Below, one piece after another: positions 1 to 5,804 of a stretch of DNA of 10,430 bases. The DNA is taken from positions 1 to 10,430 of the forward strand of contig PIVW01000185.1 in assembly GCA_003353825.1 (NCBI GenBank), given 5' to 3'. Numbering within the stretch: the stretch's first letter is position 1; the number at the start of each line of letters is the position of its first letter. The notes below the pieces were generated by a model that searched no databases, was not told the origin of the DNA, and was given only the letters and a program-made list of their open reading frames with translations. The position numbers were made by a program, and so were the translations under genes. Origin of the DNA: Chloroflexota bacterium (lineage in GTDB: Bacteria > Chloroflexota > Anaerolineae > J102).

Positions 1-43
1 TGTTACACTTCGTACAATGATATGTGATAACATTCTGAATCAT
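1..43 (-). CDS. N-terminal fragment of a zinc-finger protein (InsA-like or YgiT-like)
   Basis: The frame starts with ATG at 43 to 41 and leaves the window after 14 codons, reading MIQNVITYHCTKCN. Cysteines 10 and 13 form a CxxC half-site like the N-terminal zinc finger of IS1-family InsA proteins, which often read C-P-x-C-x-S-x-x-I-V-K-N-G. YgiT-type antitoxins also begin with a CxxC and are frequently coded beside DUF4258 proteins, so this is a real alternative. Fourteen residues are too few to decide. The position inside the putative insertion sequence, just beyond its terminus, favours the transposition protein. No clear Shine-Dalgarno sequence lies in front of the ATG. Confidence 0.35.
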   Translation of the reverse strand, partial: MIQNVITYHCTKCN

Positions 44-117
44 AATGGTACTCCGCTCGATTGCTTTTAACGCAGAATATCAATTGGAACATTTTCAGTC
101 AATATGTAACCACTACC
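1..117 (-). mobile_element. End of a possible IS1-family insertion element, running off the left edge
   Basis: Read on the minus strand, a sequence starting GGTAGTGGTTACA begins at about position 117. It starts immediately after the codons for the ENYP motif of the DUF4258 gene, at the point where similarity to that family stops. About 74 bases further in, an ATG (43 to 41) opens a reading frame whose start contains a Cys-x-x-Cys motif. The arrangement of a GGT-type terminus, a short leader and then a small zinc-finger protein is what IS1-family elements show (InsA first, near one end). Only one end is in the window, so neither the partner inverted repeat nor the target duplication can be seen. 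An alternative is an unrelated rearrangement next to a YgiT-type zinc-finger antitoxin gene, a common neighbour of DUF4258 proteins. Confidence 0.38.
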
Positions 118-295
118 CGGGATAATTCTCAAGGATCTGACCCAATTGTATTGCTTGTAGGACATCATCTAGCGCTATATCCTCCTCTACCATTTCTTGT
201 TGCGCGTGCTGTGTAACTCGGAGGCTTTTCGTACGAGCTAACGTTTGTATCAATCCCAGAATACGTTCCGAGTTCTTAAGAAGATCATCACCCAT
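113..295 (-). pseudogene. DUF4258-type small protein, 3' end lost at a putative insertion junction
   Basis: Sixty codons from ATG (295 to 293) to TAG (115 to 113). Residues 27 to 59 match the N-terminal half of the DUF4258 pattern: T28-x-H30-A, then EMVEEDIALDDV, then AIQLGQILENYP. Family members normally continue for some 30 to 40 residues after the YP, with a Gly/Ser/Cys-rich strand and a region like GRPLHVV; that half is missing here. The reading stops two codons after the motif, exactly where an IS1-like terminus begins. DUF4258 proteins are small and usually sit in toxin/antitoxin-like pairs; their biochemical role is not settled. The gene starts 17 bases after the mqnC stop, so it was probably transcribed with mqnC. 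Given the lost C-terminal half, it is most likely non-functional. Confidence 0.6.
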
Positions 296-312
296 GCTGC
301 AGTGATGTCATC

Positions 313-1530
313 TTATAAACTCGGTGCCGGCACGAAGTTCGTAACCGAATCTTCCAAGTCATTCAAGCGGGTGGGAATGGAAATAGGCGCTAGTTCCTCT
401 TTGCTCATCATACGATCAAAGCTACGCACGGTGTTGTAACGGCTATCCCGTTGCATGGGCTCGTAACCTGCCAACCGGATCTGCGAATGCAGGCGATAGA
501 TGCCCATGCGCGGTTCGCGTTCGCTATAGGCCGATGCCTGGCTGACCACATTTTCCTCCAGCATGGTGCTGCCAAAATCGTTGGCGCCGGCAAAGAGAGC
601 CTTGCGGGCTGTGTCCAGACCCTGGGTGGGCCAACTGGCCTGGAAGTTGGTAAAGTTGTGTAGATAGATGCGAGCAAAGGCATTGGTGTGCAGGTACTCG
701 TCGTAGTCTGCTCCATATTTCTGGCGATGGCGGCTGCGGCCCAGGCTATTGGTTTCACTGAGTTGCGCCGTCCACATGATGAAGGCGGTGAAACCATTGC
801 CGTGTGCGGCCAGTGATTCATCCTGCAGTTCGCGTAGGCGGGTGAGGCTGTTCACACGCTGCTTCCAGGTCTCATCGAAACCTATAACCATGGTGGCGCT
901 TGTGACCATGCCCAGACCCTGAGCGATGCGCATGGCGTGAATCCACTCGGCGGTCTTTGTCTTCTTTGGGGAGATGCGAGCGCGTACATCGTCATCCAGG
1001 ATTTCAGCGCCACCGCCCGGCAGGCCATCCAACCCGGCTCTGTGCAATCGCTCCAGCACTTGCTCCATCGTCATGGTTTCGAGCAAGGCGATATTCTCGA
1101 TTTCGGAGGGACTGAAGCAATCCAGTTCGATCTCGGGATAGGTTGCCTTGAGCCAACTCAGCATGTCCTCATACCATTCGATACGCAGATCAGGGTGATG
1201 CCCGCCCTGCATGAGGATGCGGGTGCCTCCCCAGGCCAGCAATTCTTCGACGCGTTCACCGATCTGGTGCTTGCTCTGCACATAGACTTCAGGATGGCCG
1301 AGCACACGATAGAAGGAGCAGAACTGGCAATCGGTGGTGCAGGCATTGGTGTAATTGATGTTGCGATCGACCAGGTAGGTGACAACGCCCGGCGTGGTTC
1401 GTTCCAGCCTTAGATCGTGGGCGATTTCCATCAGGACAGCCGGGTCCGCTTCGGAGTAAAGTAGTAAGCCTTCGTCGGGGTTTAGCCGCTCACCTGCCGC
1501 GGCTCTTTTTAGTAATTCAGAGAGGGTCAT
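313..1530 (-). CDS. mqnC: Cyclic dehypoxanthine futalosine synthase (radical SAM), menaquinone biosynthesis
   Basis: Cytoplasmic radical-SAM enzyme of the futalosine pathway. It converts dehypoxanthine futalosine into cyclic dehypoxanthine futalosine, the step after MqnB and before MqnD. In the 405-residue protein the iron-sulfur cysteines are C64, C68 and C71 (CTTDCQFC, a CxxxCxxC motif) directly after NYTNA. A glycine-rich SAM-contacting stretch LMQGGHHPDL follows at 106 to 115. Further MqnC-typical blocks are PGGGAEIL (171 to 178), RISPKKTKTAEWIHAMR (185 to 201), ATMVIGFDET (212 to 221) and GANDFGSTMLEENVVS (315 to 330). The length is slightly above the usual 360 to 390. The ATG at 1530 fits the family N-terminus (LLKRAAAGERLNPDEG), although no strong Shine-Dalgarno sequence precedes it. 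MqnE is the closest alternative, but the GGGAEIL and DFGSTMLEENVV blocks favour MqnC. No other mqn gene is in the window. It may be co-transcribed with the DUF697-like gene 92 bases upstream and the DUF4258 gene 17 bases downstream. Confidence 0.9.
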   Translation of the reverse strand: MTLSELLKRAAAGERLNPDEGLLLYSEADPAVLMEIAHDLRLERTTPGVVTYLVDRNINYTNACTTDCQFCSFYRVLGHPEVYVQSKHQIGERVEELLAWGGTRILMQGGHHPDLRIEWYEDMLSWLKATYPEIELDCFSPSEIENIALLETMTMEQVLERLHRAGLDGLPGGGAEILDDDVRARISPKKTKTAEWIHAMRIAQGLGMVTSATMVIGFDETWKQRVNSLTRLRELQDESLAAHGNGFTAFIMWTAQLSETNSLGRSRHRQKYGADYDEYLHTNAFARIYLHNFTNFQASWPTQGLDTARKALFAGANDFGSTMLEENVVSQASAYSEREPRMGIYRLHSQIRLAGYEPMQRDSRYNTVRSFDRMMSKEELAPISIPTRLNDLEDSVTNFVPAPSL

Positions 1531-1561
1531 TATATTGGGAAAAAACTAGAACGGTGAGAGG

Positions 1562-1588
1562 GATGACTGAAGCCTAGATGATTGAAGC
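1562..1588. repeat. Pair of 12-base direct repeats in front of mqnC
   Basis: GATGACTGAAGC (1562 to 1573) and GATGATTGAAGC (1577 to 1588) differ at one base and are spaced 15 bases start to start. They lie in the 92-base gap between the DUF697-like gene and mqnC, about 30 to 60 bases before the mqnC start codon. The repeat is directly visible; a regulatory role is only a possibility. Confidence 0.5.
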
Positions 1589-1622
1589 AGAACGGGTCAC
1601 TCGCAGACCCTAGTCTTAAATC

Positions 1623-2834
1623 TCAAATCTTAAATTTTGAATCATCATGATCGGGTATCAAGTCGTCGATATCGGTAGGCAGCGGCTCCGGCTCAATTAG
1701 GTGAAAATCGCAGTTGGGGCAATATTGTTCTTTGCGCCTTATTTTGTGCTGGCAATGGGGACAGGTTTGGAGTTGGCGGCGTAGAGAGGGGCGGCGTAGG
1801 GCGGGTCGAGGTAGCGCTGGCAGATTGAGTTGTGGACGCTGTTTGGGAACCAACTCTAACGCCTTTTCTTTGCCTTCCACCAGTGCCTCCCTATAGAGTT
1901 CCTTCATACGCTCGGCTGTGAGTTGTTGGCGATAGGCATACCAGTAGAAGACAGCTTCGCCAATGACATAGGTTCCGGCATAGGCGATTGCGATCTTGGG
2001 GACAATACCCCAGCCTGGAACCCACCCTACCAACGAACGTGCCAATTCCCGCCAGATAAAACCGCTTCCCAGGATACCGGCTAACTCGACCGCCATTTCC
2101 TGTACGGCAATATCCTGTCCCAAACATAACGCCAGTTTGTAGGACATCAGCGCCTGATTCTTGCTGAGAATGACAACGTCGGCCATATTGAGAGGTAGGA
2201 ACAAGAGCGGCACTAATTCGGCTACGCCGGTGCTGGCAGCGTAGCCTGCATTTGCAATGCTCGTTTCCTTGATCAGGCGCTTGGTGATGGCAGGACGTAA
2301 GCCAGGCATGTGGTGGGCCAAGACTACATGTCGTTCAGGAAGTAATGCCAATACACGAGAAATGATGTCCTGCGCGAACGGATCGTCTGCCAATCTGTCT
2401 ATCTGGGCGCTGGCGGTCGCGTATCTTCCGGCATCTGTCAGCGGATCCGCATAGAGGATGTGCCCTTCGACCATGTGAATGGCTATTGTAGGTAGCTGCG
2501 GGTTGGCCGCAGATAATTGCTGAAGGGCCGACGCTTCCATCCCGCTATCTTTTCCTTCATCAGGCATGATCACGAATACCAGATCAAAACCAGCAGCACT
2601 GTCGATTATATCCTGGTCCGCAGGGAGTTGATAGGCCCAAATCGTTTGCGGCAGTGACAGTAATATTCGGCTGAAAGGGTCTGTGCGCAGGGTATCTACC
2701 AGCCAATGCACCGCACTTGTATCGCTGCCCAGTATCGCCACACGAAATGGCGCCTGAACCTGCTCACGGATAGCACGCGTGTCAATTTCAGTGATGGTAG
2801 ACCAGATATGTTCTAAATTCGCTAGTGAAGACAT
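1623..2834 (-). CDS. GTPase-like (degenerate) / DUF697-type membrane protein with C-terminal zinc ribbon
   Basis: I do not recognise a named gene. Numbering below is from the TTG at 2852; the chosen ATG is residue 7 of that reading. Residues 35 to 97 look like the first half of an Era/dynamin-type GTPase (APFRVAILGS, later FDLVFVIMP). The P-loop position reads GSDTSAVHW, lacking the GKS/GKT lysine, so nucleotide hydrolysis is doubtful. Residues about 170 to 310 resemble DUF697 (YcjF-like): GYAASTGVAELVPLLFLPL, then hydrophobic segments at about 255 to 300. A Lys/Glu-rich helix and a basic Pro/Arg-rich linker (338 to 360) precede a zinc ribbon with C364, C367, C378 and C381. The tail is acidic. 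The protein is probably peripheral or inserted in the cytoplasmic membrane. The start is uncertain: TTG at 2852 extends it by six residues, and neither start has a good Shine-Dalgarno sequence. It lies 92 bases upstream of mqnC. Confidence 0.6.
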   Translation of the reverse strand: MSSLANLEHIWSTITEIDTRAIREQVQAPFRVAILGSDTSAVHWLVDTLRTDPFSRILLSLPQTIWAYQLPADQDIIDSAAGFDLVFVIMPDEGKDSGMEASALQQLSAANPQLPTIAIHMVEGHILYADPLTDAGRYATASAQIDRLADDPFAQDIISRVLALLPERHVVLAHHMPGLRPAITKRLIKETSIANAGYAASTGVAELVPLLFLPLNMADVVILSKNQALMSYKLALCLGQDIAVQEMAVELAGILGSGFIWRELARSLVGWVPGWGIVPKIAIAYAGTYVIGEAVFYWYAYRQQLTAERMKELYREALVEGKEKALELVPKQRPQLNLPALPRPALRRPSLRRQLQTCPHCQHKIRRKEQYCPNCDFHLIEPEPLPTDIDDLIPDHDDSKFKI

Positions 2835-2905
2835 TTTTCGTAGGATTGACAATAGAGTTCGTTTAGGTGAGGATTGAGTTCGAGTAATGAGATGGCGTTA
2901 TGCAG

Positions 2906-3768
2906 CTATTCTATGGGGCAGGCAGCTAGCACAACGTCCCTGTTTTCTCCCTCACCGACAGATTTTAACATTACCACGGATCGCTCGCCATCGACAATTC
3001 CATGCGTTCGTTCGATATCCATAATCAAGTCAGATCTAGCAGTTCTTAGCCAGTCACAACGCTGCACCTGTTTTTGCCGATTCCGCCGGACCGGTCTGTT
3101 GCTGTGAAAATCGAGTTCGTGGTCGAATTCGGCAGTGGGGTACTCCTCGTTATGATGGATATGCAACGTCGGGAAGAAGAGCTCGTGGGCAGCCCGACGC
3201 TGAAAGCGAAACGCCATGGGATGTACCCTCTTCGCTCCGGCTTTGAGTGTGAAAACTGCAAGACCAGAGTCGTCATACATCGGCAGCTGCTATCACAGTG
3301 TTCGTGAGATGCGGAATCGCTCGTCAAAGGTGGTCGAAATCATCCTGATGCGGAACAAAGGATACTTAAAAACTACCCACCTCATCAATATCAAGCAACG
3401 ACTTACTCTGCCCCTAAATCGCGCTGCGAGGCCAATCGATGCCGGCGATAAGATCATCGAAAAAGGTCGGATAAGGCTATTTCAGAAAAAATGTACACGT
3501 TACTTGGATAATTCCGCCCGGAATAGCTTGAGGCTTCTGTCAAAGTTCGGGTATTCATTATCGTGGAGAAATCTAAACGGAAGGATCGATAAACTGTAGC
3601 GCATCCTCTAGGAAGCGTACAGGCGTTGGTCTTGGCAAGATCATGGCATGATCCTCGTCAGCCCCAGTTTTTTTAAGCTGTAGACCAGATATTGCGAAGC
3701 ACCGTCAAGGCTTTGGGCAAAGATCTGGGTTTCGTCAATATAGGAAGATCAGCTGAGAAATTACACAT
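2906..3768 (-). pseudogene. Decayed gene for a roughly 280-residue conserved uncharacterised protein
   Basis: One coherent protein can be read right to left only by changing frame and skipping stops. A Shine-Dalgarno GGAG (3780 to 3777) precedes ATG at 3768 (MCNFSADL). The next parts read ETQIFAQSLDGASQYLVYSL (about 3742 to 3676), DEDHAMILP...FLEDALQFID (3659 to 3585), PYPTFFDDLIAGIDWPRS (3476 to about 3423), DIDEVGSF then TAA (3368 to 3366) then VSFVPHQDDFDHL, and DERFRIS (from 3325). TGA and TAG at 3295 to 3290 precede QLPMYDDSGLAVF. The last 124 codons (3280 to 2906) are intact, with HPMAFRF, FFPTLHIHH, TAEFDHELDF and MDIERTHGIVDGER. From memory this layout (MCxF start, YLVYSM, AMILPLP, FxxSFVP, FFPTVHIHDG, FDHxLY) matches a conserved family of unknown function in environmental bacteria; I cannot name it. 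At least three frameshifts (one near an A7 run at 3668 to 3674) and four or more nonsense codons make it a pseudogene. Segment borders between 3580 and 3480 are uncertain. Confidence 0.7.
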
Positions 3769-4031
3769 ATTCTATACTCCTGATCTTTGACTGCATTTTT
3801 GTTAGGGCAGTCCTGCTCCCATCCTACACATGTAATCATACCTGCCCACAATTAGATAATCAGAAAGGTCTCAAGTGATAGATATGGTACGCTTTAAGGG
3901 GCTAGGCCTGCTCTTATTCAGTGCCCTGATTTATAGATAGAGTGCCACGAATAGACAAGCCTTGGTATTCAACCTGGACCATGAATGATGGTGGAAGTGA
4001 TTTTGGTTGAAGATTGAGCGTCATTCAGACT
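3769..4031. other. Intergenic stretch with no recognisable gene
   Basis: These 263 bases lie between the end of the third glycosyltransferase gene and the start of the pseudogene. I find no open frame with protein-like character on either strand, no RNA gene and no convincing terminator. A perfect 5-base stem (ACCAT/ATGGT, 3978 to 3992) is present but has no T-run after it. The GGAG at 3780 to 3777 belongs to the pseudogene start. Confidence 0.5.
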
Positions 4032-5804
4032 TCAACGAATCACTATGTTGCCTAGTGGCAAGAATTCTGCGGCTGAGTCACCATCGATCGGCAACCATTC
4101 ACCGCGGAATAACCGTACACCGACAACAAGTTTGTAAGTGCCAGCACTTACCGGATCGAGTATAAGCTCGTATGTGTCTAATATTGCTTGATTTGGCCGC
4201 CATCGATCCGTTGCATAACGTCCTTGAGCGGGACTATGACTCCACTCCGCTGCTAACCAGCCATCACTATGATAGAGGCGTACGACGGGCCGCAAATCTG
4301 TTGTGAGAGGGGTACTGCTCTGCCATACGAGTTGAAGTGGAACAGATTCTCCCACATTCAATGCCTCTTCGGGGAGCTCAGCGCTAAGTAGCTGGAGATG
4401 ATCGCCAAAGGTGCTAAGAGCAGGAGTTGATGGCATTTGATTGGAGGGAATAGGGCTTGGTGGGGCGAAAGCAGGACGGACGATCAGAACCAATGTCAGG
4501 GAACCGAACAACACCATGAATATGCCAAAAGCGGAGAGAATGCTCTGACGTTGTAGGCGCTGCTGAAGCAGATCAGCCCATCCGGATACACCGATGCCGA
4601 ACCATACGGCGATAGCAGATATGGCTGGCCACATGAGTCGTGCTTGATCAGTGCCCAGAGCAATGTAGCTGTAGCGCACGATGCTGCCGATCACCAAAGC
4701 GGGGGCAATCAGCAACAAAGCTATAGAAAAAAGAAACTGTGTTCCTCGATGACGACTTCTCCAGAGGAAAGCAATCGTTCCCAGCAATACAAGGCATGTG
4801 AGAATACCAGCCAGTATATAGAGCCACTGCGGAAGGGGGGCTTGACCTATGGGTCCAAATCGCCCCCACAGGTACTGGTATAATCCTCGTGCTAACCAGA
4901 TGAAATCGGAAAAGGCCAGAGGTTCCAGACGTTGGTCCACTGTTGTTCGTACCAGCTCCCACCCCAATGGATCGCCATACAGACGCCAGTTCCGCAATAG
5001 CCAGGGTGAAGCGACAAGTAGGCCCAGCCCGTAAATGATAGCCAGGTGTCCCACCAGTTTTCCCCATGACGAGCGCAGTCCTTTCTTCGGCCAAAGCGCG
5101 CCTATAATCGCCAAGATAGCTAACGGCCACAGGGCTAATGTCCCCACTTTCGAAAGTAAACCCAGGCCATAGATGATCCCCAAGAGCACTGACCTGGGCG
5201 CTGTGATACCACGACTTAAAATACAGGCGCATACAAACAAGCCAAGGGCTCCGAAAGCGCCGGCAGCATTGTCATTGTTCATGACACCACTAATGACAAG
5301 GTAGCCCGGTAGACCAACCAGAAAGATGGCGGAGGCAACCCAGATTTCGGGACGTTCCGGGAACAGCTCTCGCCCAAGCATAAAGGTAGCCCATACAGTG
5401 ACCGCGCCGAAAATGATCGAGAGGAACCTGGCCAGGTGCAAGGCCAGTGCACCACCCTCCCAGGGAAAGGCCTCAAGCGTAGTATGAACAAAAAAATTCG
5501 GAGGGGCGCCAGGTCTTGGAGGAAAGGCGTCAGGATTCGAGCGTAGAAAGTCGAAGTCCAGCCCGGTCCAGGCAGTTAGCGCTGCAGCCAGACCATGATA
5601 GAGGGGGGGGTGTTTGCCTTGTGTGACGGTAGGGCCTTCGGGCAGGCTGCGATTGAGCCCGATATAACGGGTATAGGCATAATGATCGGCTTCGTCCGGA
5701 CCTTCACCAAGGGGTACGATAATAGAGTAACCGATGGCTGAAAGAAGGAAAAGGAGTAATATGACGGTAATCGAACGATTGGCAGGTGGTCTGGGATAGT
5801 TCAA
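4032..5804 (-). CDS. GT-C membrane glycosyltransferase, DUF2142/ArnT-like, with C-terminal beta-sandwich
   Basis: Polytopic protein of 590 residues, inferred to transfer a sugar from a polyprenyl-phosphate donor on the outer face of the membrane. After a first membrane segment (11 to 31), an external loop carries GEGPDEADHYAY (33 to 44). D37 and E38 sit where GT-C enzymes keep their catalytic acid. Other family-like blocks are HPPLYHGL (65 to 72), MNNDNA (175 to 180), SKVGTLALWP (218 to 227), RNWRLYGDPLG (271 to 281) and GTDQARLMWPA (384 to 394). About ten more hydrophobic segments follow, the last near 423 to 443. A Pro/Ser linker leads to a beta-rich domain (about 466 to 590: QLVWQSS, TDRWRPNQ, GTYKLVVGV) like the ends of the two upstream genes. 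The start is TTG at 5804 to 5802, overlapping the preceding TGA as TTGA; GGAG lies 12 bases before it. No ATG occurs before residue 142, so coupled initiation at TTG is likely. Donor and acceptor are unknown. Confidence 0.75.
   Translation of the reverse strand: MNYPRPPANRSITVILLLFLLSAIGYSIIVPLGEGPDEADHYAYTRYIGLNRSLPEGPTVTQGKHPPLYHGLAAALTAWTGLDFDFLRSNPDAFPPRPGAPPNFFVHTTLEAFPWEGGALALHLARFLSIIFGAVTVWATFMLGRELFPERPEIWVASAIFLVGLPGYLVISGVMNNDNAAGAFGALGLFVCACILSRGITAPRSVLLGIIYGLGLLSKVGTLALWPLAILAIIGALWPKKGLRSSWGKLVGHLAIIYGLGLLVASPWLLRNWRLYGDPLGWELVRTTVDQRLEPLAFSDFIWLARGLYQYLWGRFGPIGQAPLPQWLYILAGILTCLVLLGTIAFLWRSRHRGTQFLFSIALLLIAPALVIGSIVRYSYIALGTDQARLMWPAISAIAVWFGIGVSGWADLLQQRLQRQSILSAFGIFMVLFGSLTLVLIVRPAFAPPSPIPSNQMPSTPALSTFGDHLQLLSAELPEEALNVGESVPLQLVWQSSTPLTTDLRPVVRLYHSDGWLAAEWSHSPAQGRYATDRWRPNQAILDTYELILDPVSAGTYKLVVGVRLFRGEWLPIDGDSAAEFLPLGNIVIR
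5603..5610. repeat. Eight-base G/C homopolymer inside the DUF2142-like glycosyltransferase gene
   Basis: A run of eight G on the plus strand (C8 in the coding strand) encodes most of Pro-Pro in the HPPLYHG motif, near codons 65 to 68 of the downstream glycosyltransferase. Such runs can slip during replication, and a one-base change would truncate the protein early. The frame is open in this sequence. Confidence 0.85.

Noticed and set aside
937..1413. Plus-strand open frame of 158 codons opposite mqnC
   Set aside because: It lies entirely antisense within the well-supported mqnC gene and shows no family resemblance.
1594..1610. Hairpin GGGTC/GACCC between the DUF697-like gene and mqnC, a possible terminator
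   Set aside because: The stem has only five pairs and there is no run of T after it on the minus strand, so I do not call it a terminator.
3481..3590. Minus-strand frame reading FLHDNEYPNFDRSLKLF within the pseudogene region as a separate small gene
   Set aside because: It has no start codon or ribosome site and ends in a stop after a short stretch. It is better seen as one of the shifted segments or as noise within the decayed gene, and its exact place in the reconstruction is unclear.
3216..3599. Plus-strand open frame of 127 codons in the gap region
   Set aside because: It runs antisense to the reconstructed pseudogene, has no recognisable motif and no Shine-Dalgarno sequence. Its openness is explained as a shadow of former coding sequence on the other strand.
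3978..3992. Inverted repeat ACCAT/ATGGT downstream of the third glycosyltransferase gene
   Set aside because: The five-base stem with a five-base loop is weak, AT-containing and not followed by a T-run; such repeats are frequent by chance.
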